DNA of 64,000 nucleotides from Syntrophales bacterium (GTDB lineage: Bacteria; Desulfobacterota; Syntrophia; Syntrophales; PHBD01). Position numbers and translations under genes: made by a program. Under the pieces are notes generated by a model. It did no database searches and was not told the DNA's origin. It saw only the letters and a list, made by a program, of their open reading frames with translations. Numbering within the stretch: the first letter of the stretch is position 1; the number at the start of each line of letters is the position of its first letter. Shown one piece after another: positions 8,834-17,698 of the stretch. The stretch covers positions 310,001-374,000 of the forward strand of contig DAOSEM010000001.1 of NCBI GenBank assembly GCA_035363115.1, in the 5' to 3' direction.

Positions 8834-9652
8834 ATGGACAAGGTCATCATCACCGCCGCGATCACGGGCAGCCGCATGATGCGCGATGTCGCCCCCCACA
8901 TCCCCATCACGCCGGAGGAGATCGCCACCTCCGCCGTCGAGGCCTGGCAGGTCGGGGCCTCCATCGTCCACCTCCACGTCCGGGACCCCGAGACGGGCCT
9001 CGGCTCCCAGGACCCGGACCTGTTCCGGCGCGTCGTGGAGCCCCTCCGGGAGAAGACGGACCTGATCCTGAGCCTCACCACCAGCGGCATTCCCGGGCGG
9101 AACCTGCCGACGGAGGAGCGCCTGGCCCCCCTGGCCCTGAAGCCGGAGCTGGCCTCTTTCGATGCCGGATCGATCAACCTCGGCGGTCGCGTCTTCGCCA
9201 ACAGCCCGGAATTCCTGGACGAGGCCGCACGGATGATGCGGGAGGCAGGGGTGAAGCCGGAGATCGAGGTCTTCGACCTGGGGATGCTTATCACGGCCGT
9301 CCGGATGCGGGACGAGGGGAAGCTGGACGACCCGCTCCACTTCCAGTTCGTCCTGGGGACCCCCTGGGGGGCGCCGGCGACGCCCAAGTCTTTCCTCCAC
9401 CTTCACGAGCACCTGCCCGCGGACGCCACCTGGTCGACCATCGGCATCGGCCGGGGCTCCCTGCCCATGGCCATGATGGCCCTCATCCTGGGCGGCCACA
9501 TCCGGGTGGGCATGGAGGACAACATCTACGTGGACCGGGGGGTGCCGGCGAAGACGAACGCCGAGCTGGTGGAGCGGGTGGTCCGCATCTGCCGGGCCTA
9601 CGGCCGGGACATCGCCACGCCCGCCGAGGCGAGAAAGATCCTGGGAATTTAG
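8834..9652 (+). CDS. BKACE family beta-keto acid cleavage enzyme
   Basis: The 272-residue protein is a TIM-barrel member of the BKACE (DUF849) family, whose founder is 3-keto-5-aminohexanoate cleavage enzyme (Kce) of lysine fermentation. The zinc-site motif SIVHLHVRDP is present (His46 and His48), as are the conserved segments FDAGSINL, EIEVFDLGML and HIRVGMEDNIYV. These enzymes condense a beta-keto acid with acetyl-CoA to give acetoacetate and a new CoA thioester. No other lysine-fermentation gene (kamA, kal, kdd) is in the window, so the keto-acid substrate is unknown. The start ATG lies 49 bp after the YgbA-like gene. Confidence 0.88.
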   Translation: MDKVIITAAITGSRMMRDVAPHIPITPEEIATSAVEAWQVGASIVHLHVRDPETGLGSQDPDLFRRVVEPLREKTDLILSLTTSGIPGRNLPTEERLAPLALKPELASFDAGSINLGGRVFANSPEFLDEAARMMREAGVKPEIEVFDLGMLITAVRMRDEGKLDDPLHFQFVLGTPWGAPATPKSFLHLHEHLPADATWSTIGIGRGSLPMAMMALILGGHIRVGMEDNIYVDRGVPAKTNAELVERVVRICRAYGRDIATPAEARKILGI

Positions 9653-10054
9653 TCTCCTGCCGAAATTCGGATTCATTCTTTCAACGAGGCAAACCATTCG
9701 TTTCCACCGCATTGCCGCCCCCCCGGACGGCAATCCACGGTTCCAAGGACCGGCCTTTCCCATCACCCCGCCAAACCTGCGCCGACGGGGACAAAGCAGG
9801 GTGACCGGCGTCCACACGTGGTAAGCCTCGGTTTTTTTCCTTCTGTCCGGCTGATGTGCACCCGCTTAAGCCCCGTTTCATGTTCCCGCTTTTTTCTTAT
9901 CGCTGATCCACTTTTCGGCCATGACCAAACGGCCTGGTAGAGGTCCATGCCTGTACCGATGGTCGAACGTTTCCCCTCGGCCACGGCGATGCGGGTCGGT
10001 GGAAGTAGAACATGCCGATTATTTTACGGATTACATGACCACGATAAAAACGAC
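9653..10054. other. Intergenic region with no gene seen
   Basis: This stretch after the BKACE gene has lower GC than its flanks and holds no frame with gene-like composition. Short minus-strand frames inside it encode low-complexity Arg/Lys-rich peptides without a family match. A small CCGAAATTCGG palindrome directly follows the BKACE stop but has no T-run and is not a convincing terminator. The right end leads into the TetR promoter. Confidence 0.5.
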
Positions 10055-10104
10055 TTGACAGGCGAAGGGAGAAAACTTAATTTTCGAACCAAAAGTTAAG
10101 TTTT
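10055..10104 (+). promoter_or_regulatory. Promoter with embedded operator for the TetR-efflux operon
   Basis: TTGACA at 10055-10060 and TAATTT at 10078-10083 are spaced by 17 bp, a good sigma-70 type promoter. A 9-bp inverted repeat, AAAACTTAA at 10072-10080 and TTAAGTTTT at 10096-10104, overlaps the -10 box and the expected transcription start. This is the classic position for TetR-family autorepression. The gene start is 13 bp downstream at 10118. The repeat geometry is seen directly; binding by this TetR is inferred. Confidence 0.65.
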
Positions 10105-10117
10105 TCTGGAGCGACTC

Positions 10118-10726
10118 ATGGCCAAGAATCTGGACAAGGAAAAAATCCTCGATGTGGTCCGCACGATGTCGGTGAAATACGGCTTCGACAAGCTGACCCT
10201 GGCGGACATCGTCCGCCCCCTCGGCGTCAAGAAAACGGCCCTCTATCATTACTTCCCCGGCGGAAAGTGGGAGATGATCGAGGCCATGCTGCACTCCGAG
10301 GAAGAGAAGATCATGCGGAAGATGGAGGAGGCCGTCGCCGGGGAATCCGATCCCCGTCAGAAGCTGCGGGCCATGGTTCTGTCGGTCCTCGAACACACCC
10401 GCGGCCTGAGGGAGATGCTGGACGTCCCCAGAGAGATGGCGGAGCAATTGGGCGTCATTTACGGCAACATCGAGCTGTCCTTCAACCGGAACATGATCGA
10501 CACGCTCATTGCGATTCTCGAAGAAGGAAAAATTCTGAAAATATTCACGGACATCGATACGAGTCAGCTGGCCATGTCGATACACTTCATCATGCATCGC
10601 ATCCATCCGCCCCTTGCCTATGAGGAGAGCTGGCCGGTGCTGAAGGAGCGGGTGGACGGGTTTCTGAACCTGCTCTTCTACGGGATCGTCCGCCCTGAAT
10701 GCCGTCCGGTGCCCGAACGAGCATGA
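10118..10726 (+). CDS. TetR/AcrR family transcriptional regulator
   Basis: The 202-residue protein has an N-terminal TetR DNA-binding domain: KILDVVRTMSVKYGFDKLTLADIV, then GVKKTALYHYFPGGKWEMIEAML, with the helix-turn-helix at about residues 24-45. The rest is an all-helical ligand-binding domain with no recognisable ligand. It lies 18 bp before the efflux adaptor gene and directly behind a promoter whose -10 overlaps a palindrome. It therefore probably represses its own operon and is released by a pump substrate. Confidence 0.9.
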   Translation: MAKNLDKEKILDVVRTMSVKYGFDKLTLADIVRPLGVKKTALYHYFPGGKWEMIEAMLHSEEEKIMRKMEEAVAGESDPRQKLRAMVLSVLEHTRGLREMLDVPREMAEQLGVIYGNIELSFNRNMIDTLIAILEEGKILKIFTDIDTSQLAMSIHFIMHRIHPPLAYEESWPVLKERVDGFLNLLFYGIVRPECRPVPERA

Positions 10727-10744
10727 GTGGAACGGTGAGGCCGC

Positions 10745-11815
10745 ATGTTGAAACCCAGAGGTAATCGTATCGAACGCGTCCGTTTCATTGCCTGCCTTCT
10801 CGTGATTCCTGTGTTTCTTGCGGCCGGCTGCAGCGGTGGCAAAAGCGCGAGCGAGCAGGTGAGCGCCCCCGTCCCCGTGGCCGTGAAAACAATCGAGAAA
10901 ACGGACGTCGAAAAGGTCATCTCCGTCACTGGGAACATCGAAGGGCTGAGAACCGCGCGCCTGGGCTTCCTGGTGGCCGGGAAGGTCAACTACATCGCCG
11001 CGAGGGAAGGGGAGACGGTCCGGGCGGGGCAGCTCCTGGCCAGCCTCGACCCGGAGAGCTACCGGATCGGCAAGGAGTTGGCCGACGCCGCCGTCGCCCA
11101 AATCGAGGACGAGCACCGGCGACTGACCCTGATGCACGAGCGGAAGAGCCTCTCGGACGGCGACTACGCGAAGATCAACAGCGGTCTGCGGCAGGCCCGG
11201 GCGCAGCAGCGGCTGCAGGCGAAAAACCTGGCGGACACGAGGCTGTACACGCCTTTCAGCGGGATTCTCCTGAAGCGCGGGGTCGAAGTCGGGGAGATCA
11301 TCGGCACGGGCATGCCCGTCTTCGCGGTCTCCGACATCCACGTCGTGAAGGTCAACGCCTCTGTTCCCGAGACGGACCTGCAGTTCATCCGGATGGGCTC
11401 CGAGGCCCGGGTGCGCATTTCCTCCCTCGATTCCGAGTATGCCGGGAAGGTCGTGGAGATCGGCTCCCTCGCGGAAGCGACGACCCGGGCGTTTCCCGTG
11501 AAGATCGAAGTCGGGAACCCCGATCTGCTCATGCGTCCGGGCATGACGGCGGACATCCGGATCCAGTCCGGAAAGAAGACGGAGATCATGGCCGTGCCCG
11601 GGGAAGCGGTCATGCGAGACCCGGACAATGCGGCCTATGTCTTCGTCGTTGATGAAAACCGGAAACAGGCCTTCAAGCGCAGGATTTCCCTCGGGGAGAT
11701 CCGTGAAAACGGCATCGCCGTGACCTCCGGCCTCGCTCCGGGCGAGCAGGTCGTGGTCGGCGGCCAGCATAAGCTGAATGACGGAACTCCCGTGACAGTC
11801 AAGCAGGCACCATGA
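10745..11815 (+). CDS. RND efflux periplasmic adaptor (membrane fusion) lipoprotein
   Basis: The 356-residue protein has a signal peptide with lipobox LAAGC (Cys29) and should be anchored in a membrane facing the periplasm. The adaptor layout is clear: barrel/lipoyl segment VAGKVNYIAAREGETVRAGQLLASLD near 75-100, a short hairpin, the returning lipoyl half DTRLYTPFSGILLKRGVEVGEIIGTG, the beta-barrel domain and the membrane-proximal domain ending APGEQVVVGGQHKLNDGTPV. It links the pump to the outer-membrane channel. Its stop overlaps the pump start by 4 bp, so the two are translationally coupled. Confidence 0.92.
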   Translation: MLKPRGNRIERVRFIACLLVIPVFLAAGCSGGKSASEQVSAPVPVAVKTIEKTDVEKVISVTGNIEGLRTARLGFLVAGKVNYIAAREGETVRAGQLLASLDPESYRIGKELADAAVAQIEDEHRRLTLMHERKSLSDGDYAKINSGLRQARAQQRLQAKNLADTRLYTPFSGILLKRGVEVGEIIGTGMPVFAVSDIHVVKVNASVPETDLQFIRMGSEARVRISSLDSEYAGKVVEIGSLAEATTRAFPVKIEVGNPDLLMRPGMTADIRIQSGKKTEIMAVPGEAVMRDPDNAAYVFVVDENRKQAFKRRISLGEIRENGIAVTSGLAPGEQVVVGGQHKLNDGTPVTVKQAP

Positions 11816-14800
11816 ACTTCGTCAAGAAATCCCTGAAGTATCCCCAGGTCACCGTCTCCGTCCTCCTCATCCTGTTTGCCGTCGGCACCTTCTCCCTCCT
11901 GGAGATGCCGCGGCGCGAGGACGCCAAGATCCGTATCCGGGTGGGGCAGGTCATTGCCTTCTACCCCGGGGCCGATTCGCTCCAGGTAGAGGAGCAGGTC
12001 ACGAAGAAGCTGGAGCAGTACCTGTTCCAGTATGAAGAGGTCCGGAAAGAGAAAACGACCTCCACCACCCGCGACGGCGTCGTCCTCATCAACGTCTGGC
12101 TGAACGACAGCGTGAAAGACCTGGACGTCTTCTGGAGCAAGCTGAACCACCAGTTGCTCGTCCAGAAGGCCGTCAGCCTGCCGCCGGGTGTCCAGGGACC
12201 CATCGTGAATTTCGAGTTCGGCGACGTGGAGGCGCTCCTGATCGCCATTGAAATGGACGATCCCGACTATGCCCGGATGAGCGACTGTGCCCGGAAGCTG
12301 GAAGACAGCCTCCGGACCCTCAAGTCCGTCTCGAAGATCAGGCGCATCGGCGGCCAGAAGGAGCAGATCCTCATCTCGGCGGACAGCGCGAAGCTGGAGC
12401 GATACGGGATGACCTTCGCGACGGCCATGATGGTCCTGCAGTCGCAGAACACCATCGGCCCCGCAGGCGACCTTTCGACGCCGGACTCGCAGGTGCGCCT
12501 TTACACCAGGGGATATTACCGGACGGAGACGGAGATCGGCGACCAGATCATCGGCCTGGCCAGGACCGGCGAGACGGTGCGCCTGAGGGACGTGGCGGCG
12601 ATCCAGAGGCAGTACCAGGAGCCGGCCTCCCGGGCCACGGTCAACGGCAGGAACACCATGCTCCTGGCCGTGCAGATGCATGAAGGCCGCAACATCGTCG
12701 AGTTCGGGAAAGAGGTGGACCGGAAGCTCGCCGAAACATCGAGGCTCCTCCCGGCGGGCGTCAAGCTGACCACGATCGTCAACCAGCCCGCCGTGGTCGC
12801 GAAAAACGTCGGCCATTTCCTTCGCGAGTTCATGCTGGCCATCGTCGCGGTCATCCTGGTCATCGTGCTGCTCCTCCCGTTCCGCGTGGCCGCCGTGGCT
12901 GCCATGGCCATCCCCATGACCGTCGCCGTGACATTCGGCGTCATGCACGCCCTGGGCATCGAGCTGCACCAGGTTTCCCTGGCCGCCCTGATCGTGGCGC
13001 TGGGCATGGTCGTGGACGACGCCGTCGTCGTTGCCGACAACTACGTGGAGCTGCTGGACGGGGGAGTGGACCGGAAGACCGCCGCCTGGCGCAGCGCCTC
13101 CGACCTCGTGGTGCCCATCCTGGCGGCGACGGTGACCATCATTGCAGCCTTCCTGCCGATGACGCTTCTGACGGGCATGGTCGGCGAGTTCATCATCGCC
13201 CTGCCCCTGACCGTCTCCATCGCCCTGGCGGCTTCCTTTTTCGTCGCCATGGTCCTGACGCCGCTCCTCTGCCTGACGTTCATCCGGAAGGGCCTTCACG
13301 ACCGGGAAGAAACCGGGAAGACGAGCGGGAAAAAAGACCGGTCCCTTCTCGACTTCATGCAGCTTGGATACGACCGGGCCATCGCCTGGTGCATGGCCCA
13401 CTCCCGGGTGTCGATCTCCGCCTGCCTCGTCATCATCCTGCTGGCGGTGGCCCTGTACCAGGCCATCCCCCAGAAATTCTTTCCGGCGGCGGAGCGAAAC
13501 CAGTTTATCGTGGAGCTGTGGATGCCCACGGGCACGAAGCTGGAGAAGACCGGGCAGGCCGTCCGGAAGATCGAGGGCATGCTGAAAAACGACAGGCGGG
13601 TTGTGAACTATGCCGGCTTCATCGGCATGGGGGCGCCGCGCTTTTATTACAATTTCATTCCCGAGCCGCCGGGCGCCAATTTTGCGCAGGTGATCGTGAA
13701 CACGAACACGGACGAGGAGGCGAAGCAACTCCAGCGTGAGTTGAACGCCCGGGTGGACGGAGAGGTCCCCGAAGGGAGGGTCCAGGCCAGGCTCATGCAG
13801 CAGGGAGTCCCCGCCGCCGCATCCGTCGAGGTCCGGATCGTCGGCGACGACATCGCGACCCTGAAAAGCGCCGGCCGCCAGGTGGAGGACATTCTCCGGG
13901 AGACCCGCGCCGCCGCCTTCATCCGCTCCGACTTCCGGGAGGACTATTACGGCGTCTCCGTCCGGCTCCTGGACAATGCCGCCCGCATGGGATTCACCAC
14001 GGAAAGCGTTGCCAAGTCCATTTACGCCGGCTTCACCGGTGCGCCCGTGTCGACCCTCTACGAAGGCAACACGCCCGTGGAGATCCTGCTGCGCCTGGAC
14101 GAGCGGAGCCGGGGCAGCTTCGACCACCTCAGGAACATGTACCTGCCGTCTCCCGTAACCGGTGCGGCGGTGCCGCTTCGCCAGATCGCGACGCTGGAGC
14201 CGCAGTGGCATCACGGCCGGATCCGGCACCTCAATGGTCTCCGGACGCTGACGGTTCAATGCGAGCCGGCGGAGGGCATCCTGGCCTCGCAGGTCCTGAA
14301 AAAGGCGCGGCCGCAGATATCCAGAATCGCGCTCCCACCGGGATTCCGGATCGAATATGGCGGGGAATACGAAAACCAGAGGGAGACCTTTTCGGAGATG
14401 CTGGTGGTGCTGGCCATCAGCATTGTGCTCATCTTTCTCGTTCTCCTGTTCCAGTTCCGCAACCTGAAGCAGTCCTTCATCGTCATGCTGACGATTCCCC
14501 TGAGCATGTTCGGGGCGTTTCTGGGACTGCTGATCACGGGCAATCCCTTCGGATTCACCGCCTTTGTCGGCCTGATCAGCCTGTCGGGCATCGTGGTCCG
14601 GAACGCCATCATCCTCATCGACCATGCCAACGAGCTCTGCCGCGGCGGCGCTTCCATCCGGACGGCCGCCCTGGAATCAGGAAAAAGAAGGCTGCGGCCC
14701 ATCTTCCTGACGGCCAGCGCGGCGGCGATCGGCGTCCTTCCCATGATCCTTTCCGGGTCGCCCCTGTGGAGCCCTCTGGCCAGCGTGATCGCCGTGGGCA

Positions 14801-16311
14801 TCATGCTCTCCATGGTTGTCTCGCTCCTCCTGGTGCCGGTTCTCTACGCCGCCATGATCAAGCCTTCCGGCGTCCTGGCGAAGTCCCCGGCAAGCCTTGA
14901 AAGGCCCGCCCATACAGGCCTGCGAAAACAAGTCGCTTCCCTGCTCCTGATCGCCCTGATTCTATTCCCGGCCGGTGCCGGCGCCCAGGACGGCCCGGAG
15001 CGGCTGAACCTGCAGAAGGTTACGGAACTGGCCGTCCGGAACAACCGGCTGCTCCATATCAGGCAGCTCCAGGTGGACGAAAAGCGGCAGAAAGTGAGCG
15101 AAAGCAGGGTCAAGTATTTCCCCGCCGTCGTGGTCGGCGGCTCGTATCAGTACAGCAGCGTGGCCGGCACGGTCGATCTCAGCCAGGGATTTCTCGGCAC
15201 GGTTTCCACGGGCTCGGTCCATCTGCCGGTCCCCTCGGTGGACCTGGCCCTGGATCTGAACAGTTACGATGTTGCCAGCGCAGGAGTCCGCTTCTATCAG
15301 CCCGTCTCGCAGATCCCGAAGATCCGGTCTGGCGTTGAAATTTCCAAGGCGGACCTCGCGATTTCGGAAATCGAACAGGCCAAGGCGATCATGCAGGTGA
15401 AGCAGGCCGCGGAGAAGCTCTATTTCGGCCTGCTGATCCTCCAGAAGCAGAAGGAAGAGGCACAGATCAAGCGGACCCTGGCGAAACGGAAGCTTCACGA
15501 CGTCGAGAGCGCCGTCCTGGCCGGCAAGACGACGCCGTCCAGCCTGGCGGGATTGAAGGCGGCCGTGGCCGACGAGGAGCAGAACCTTCTGAAGATCCGG
15601 ATCCAGATCGACGACTATTCCGCCGATCTGAGGCACCTGATCGGCCTGCCGTCCTCCACTCCGTTCGTCCTTGATCCGGTAACCTTCGATGACACCATAT
15701 ACGAACTCATGCCGGTGGATGCCCTGGCCCGGGAGGCGCAGACCGGCAACAGCGATCTGAAAGCGGCGGCCGTTCAGAAAGCCAAGGCCGAGCACGCGAT
15801 AGACGCCAGCCGGTTCAGCTACCTGCCGGACTTCGGCGTGATGGGCGGCTATACCTGGCAGGAGGGCAATGCGCACTTCCGGCAGAGCGCGATCCATTCC
15901 GGGTTCGATCCGGGGTGGAACGTCCGGGACGCCTTCATCGGCGTCTCTCTCCAGTGGAACATCCAGGACGCCGTCTCCAACGTGTACGTGAAGAGGCAGC
16001 GCCTCGCCCTGAAAAGGCAGGCCGAAGAGAACCTGGCCAACACGCTGGAGCAGGTGAATGCGGACATCGAAAAGGCGCACCGGAGGGCCTCCCAGGCGGT
16101 CGAGCTGATTTCCGTCGCCCGGAAGGTCGTCGACTACCGCCGGGAGGATTACCGGATCCAGAAGGACCGGTACGAGGCCGGGCTGAGTCTCGAAGCGGAC
16201 TGTCTCACGGCGAAGGCGGCCCTCATGAAGGCCGAGTCGGACCTCTTTGCCGCGCAGCTGAATTACCGGATCGTCGTGACGGACCTGCAACTTCTGTCGG
16301 GGAGGCTCTAG
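11812..16311 (+). CDS. RND efflux pump fused to a TolC-type outer-membrane factor
   Basis: One uninterrupted frame encodes 1499 residues, far above the usual 1000-1050 for an RND permease. Residues 1 to about 1020 are a full permease, with the TM4 proton-relay motif LGMVVDDAVVVADN and a C-terminal membrane block ending VVSLLLVPVLYAAM. After a 20-residue linker comes a hydrophobic stretch LLLIALILFPAGAGA at 1044-1058 that looks like a signal peptide with an AxA site before Gln1059. Residues 1059-1499 (441 aa) have the length and paired helical repeats of TolC-family proteins, with a LNLQKVTELAVRNN opening and a final VDYRREDYRIQKDRYEAGL. Permease C-termini are cytoplasmic, so the extra segment would place the TolC part in the periplasm. 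Substrates are unknown; the sequence is closer to the HAE drug/solvent type than to metal pumps. Confidence 0.88.
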   Translation: MNFVKKSLKYPQVTVSVLLILFAVGTFSLLEMPRREDAKIRIRVGQVIAFYPGADSLQVEEQVTKKLEQYLFQYEEVRKEKTTSTTRDGVVLINVWLNDSVKDLDVFWSKLNHQLLVQKAVSLPPGVQGPIVNFEFGDVEALLIAIEMDDPDYARMSDCARKLEDSLRTLKSVSKIRRIGGQKEQILISADSAKLERYGMTFATAMMVLQSQNTIGPAGDLSTPDSQVRLYTRGYYRTETEIGDQIIGLARTGETVRLRDVAAIQRQYQEPASRATVNGRNTMLLAVQMHEGRNIVEFGKEVDRKLAETSRLLPAGVKLTTIVNQPAVVAKNVGHFLREFMLAIVAVILVIVLLLPFRVAAVAAMAIPMTVAVTFGVMHALGIELHQVSLAALIVALGMVVDDAVVVADNYVELLDGGVDRKTAAWRSASDLVVPILAATVTIIAAFLPMTLLTGMVGEFIIALPLTVSIALAASFFVAMVLTPLLCLTFIRKGLHDREETGKTSGKKDRSLLDFMQLGYDRAIAWCMAHSRVSISACLVIILLAVALYQAIPQKFFPAAERNQFIVELWMPTGTKLEKTGQAVRKIEGMLKNDRRVVNYAGFIGMGAPRFYYNFIPEPPGANFAQVIVNTNTDEEAKQLQRELNARVDGEVPEGRVQARLMQQGVPAAASVEVRIVGDDIATLKSAGRQVEDILRETRAAAFIRSDFREDYYGVSVRLLDNAARMGFTTESVAKSIYAGFTGAPVSTLYEGNTPVEILLRLDERSRGSFDHLRNMYLPSPVTGAAVPLRQIATLEPQWHHGRIRHLNGLRTLTVQCEPAEGILASQVLKKARPQISRIALPPGFRIEYGGEYENQRETFSEMLVVLAISIVLIFLVLLFQFRNLKQSFIVMLTIPLSMFGAFLGLLITGNPFGFTAFVGLISLSGIVVRNAIILIDHANELCRGGASIRTAALESGKRRLRPIFLTASAAAIGVLPMILSGSPLWSPLASVIAVGIMLSMVVSLLLVPVLYAAMIKPSGVLAKSPASLERPAHTGLRKQVASLLLIALILFPAGAGAQDGPERLNLQKVTELAVRNNRLLHIRQLQVDEKRQKVSESRVKYFPAVVVGGSYQYSSVAGTVDLSQGFLGTVSTGSVHLPVPSVDLALDLNSYDVASAGVRFYQPVSQIPKIRSGVEISKADLAISEIEQAKAIMQVKQAAEKLYFGLLILQKQKEEAQIKRTLAKRKLHDVESAVLAGKTTPSSLAGLKAAVADEEQNLLKIRIQIDDYSADLRHLIGLPSSTPFVLDPVTFDDTIYELMPVDALAREAQTGNSDLKAAAVQKAKAEHAIDASRFSYLPDFGVMGGYTWQEGNAHFRQSAIHSGFDPGWNVRDAFIGVSLQWNIQDAVSNVYVKRQRLALKRQAEENLANTLEQVNADIEKAHRRASQAVELISVARKVVDYRREDYRIQKDRYEAGLSLEADCLTAKAALMKAESDLFAAQLNYRIVVTDLQLLSGRL

Positions 16312-16438
16312 CGGTTCGAGGGGGGATGGATGTTCCATTTCGCCTGAAAATTAACAAGGGACTGAAACCGGTTCACTCCAACGCCCATCGGAAACGTTCT
16401 TCAAACGCAGGATCCGGCCTTGACAGTGTAAGCGGTGG

Positions 16439-17644
16439 CTACCGATCTTTGCCGGCAGGGCCTGTGCCTTTTTTCGGGGATGCGGCAATCCGTTGAAATT
16501 CCTGTTCCAGACCACTCAGTCCAGTCGCGCTGATGTTCGTATCCAGCGGGTAGGTTTCTTTGCCTGGATAGACAACCCACAGATGGGCCAGTCCCAGTTC
16601 CCGGAAAGCCGAGTGCATGGAGGCGCTGACAGCCGGTGCTTCCGCATATTTGAATTCCACTCCCCAGGGTTTTCCCCGGGCATGAAAGAGAAGATCCAAC
16701 TCTCCCCCGGTGTGTACGGCCCAAAAGAAAACCTCCTCATCGTGGAGCCCTAAATGTCGGATCACCTGCTCCAGGGCAAACCCCTCCCAGGAAGCACCCA
16801 GGCGGGGATGATAGAGGAGATCGCTTTCATCCCGGACGGTGAGCAAGGTGTGGAGGAGGCCGGAGTCGCGGAAATAGATTTTCGGCCTTTTCACGAGCCG
16901 TTTCGTTGTGTTGTAGAACCAGGGCTGGAGCTGCCGGATCAGGAAGGTGCCCGTGAGAATGTCCAGATAATGGCGGACCGCCGTGTCGGAAACGCCCAGG
17001 CTGCGCCCGAGTTCCGATACGTTCAGGACCTGACCGTGATAGTGGGACAGCATCGTCCAGAAACGGCGGAGTTGGAGAGCGGGGACCCGGATTCCCAGAT
17101 TGGGAACGTCTCTCTCCAGGAAGGTCCTGACAAAGTCTTCTCTCCATGACAGGGAAGCATCCTCGCTTTCCGCCAGGAAAGAGCGGGGAAATCCGCCCCG
17201 GACCCACAACCGGCGGTACTCTTCAGGTTTAACGTCCCGGATGGCAAACCCGCCCAACTCGACGAAGGAGATGCGTCCGGCCAGGGTCTCGGAGCCTTGA
17301 GCAATCAAGTCCCTGGAAGCGCTGCCGAGTATGAGGAACCTTCTGGAGACGTCGCGGTCGACCAGCACCCGGAGAGCAGGGAAAAGATCGGGGCGGCGTT
17401 GAATTTCGTCGATGATGACCAGCCCCTCAAGGGGTTCCAGGGTCAACATGGGATTGGACAGACGCTCGACGACCCTCGGGTCCTCACAGTCGAAATGATG
17501 AAACGCCTTCTCCCCGAGGCGATGGGCATACTGCAGGGCAAGGGTGGTCTTGCCGCATTGACGGGGACCGAGAAGGGCGACGACGGGGACGCCGCGCAGT
17601 TTTTCCTCGATTGTCTGTAACTCTTTTACTCTTATGATTTCCAT
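16439..17644 (-). CDS. AAA ATPase with DUF4143 domain
   Basis: The 401-residue protein has a Walker A motif GPRQCGKT (about 26-33), a Walker B region LVIIDEIQRRPD (about 75-86), a sensor segment ILGSASRDLI, a winged-helix-like middle (ELGRSLGVSDTAVRHYLDIL) and a C-terminal DUF4143 part with a PD-(D/E)xK-like motif (GGELDLLF, then WGVEFK). Such ATPases are common, often horizontally mobile and of uncertain role. The start was placed at 17644, where the usual N-terminal MEIIRVKEL begins; an in-frame ATG at 17662 lies inside one arm of an inverted repeat. Neither start has a good ribosome-binding site. It stands alone between convergent and divergent neighbours. Confidence 0.82.
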   Translation of the reverse strand: MEIIRVKELQTIEEKLRGVPVVALLGPRQCGKTTLALQYAHRLGEKAFHHFDCEDPRVVERLSNPMLTLEPLEGLVIIDEIQRRPDLFPALRVLVDRDVSRRFLILGSASRDLIAQGSETLAGRISFVELGGFAIRDVKPEEYRRLWVRGGFPRSFLAESEDASLSWREDFVRTFLERDVPNLGIRVPALQLRRFWTMLSHYHGQVLNVSELGRSLGVSDTAVRHYLDILTGTFLIRQLQPWFYNTTKRLVKRPKIYFRDSGLLHTLLTVRDESDLLYHPRLGASWEGFALEQVIRHLGLHDEEVFFWAVHTGGELDLLFHARGKPWGVEFKYAEAPAVSASMHSAFRELGLAHLWVVYPGKETYPLDTNISATGLSGLEQEFQRIAASPKKGTGPAGKDR

Positions 17645-17655
17645 TGGATGCAATA

Positions 17656-17698
17656 GAACCATGAAATTTCTATTTCTGCAAGAGAAATTTCATGGTTC
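17656..17698. promoter_or_regulatory. Perfect 15-bp inverted repeat upstream of the DUF4143 ATPase
   Basis: GAACCATGAAATTTC at 17656-17670 is exactly repeated in inverse as GAAATTTCATGGTTC at 17684-17698, with a 13-base centre. It lies 12 bp before the chosen ATPase start. It could be an operator for a dimeric regulator or a hairpin in the 5' leader that hides the start region, since the arm contains the alternative ATG. It is AT-rich against a GC-rich background. The repeat is certain; its role is inferred. Confidence 0.6.

Noticed and set aside
9660..9670. CCGAAATTCGG after the BKACE gene as a terminator.
   Set aside because: The stem has no room for a loop and is not followed by T residues.
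11635..14625. A long minus-strand frame of nearly 1000 codons opposite the efflux pump.
   Set aside because: Its composition (His, Asp, Gly, Arg repeats) is that of a reverse-complement shadow of GC-rich membrane-protein codons; no domain is visible.
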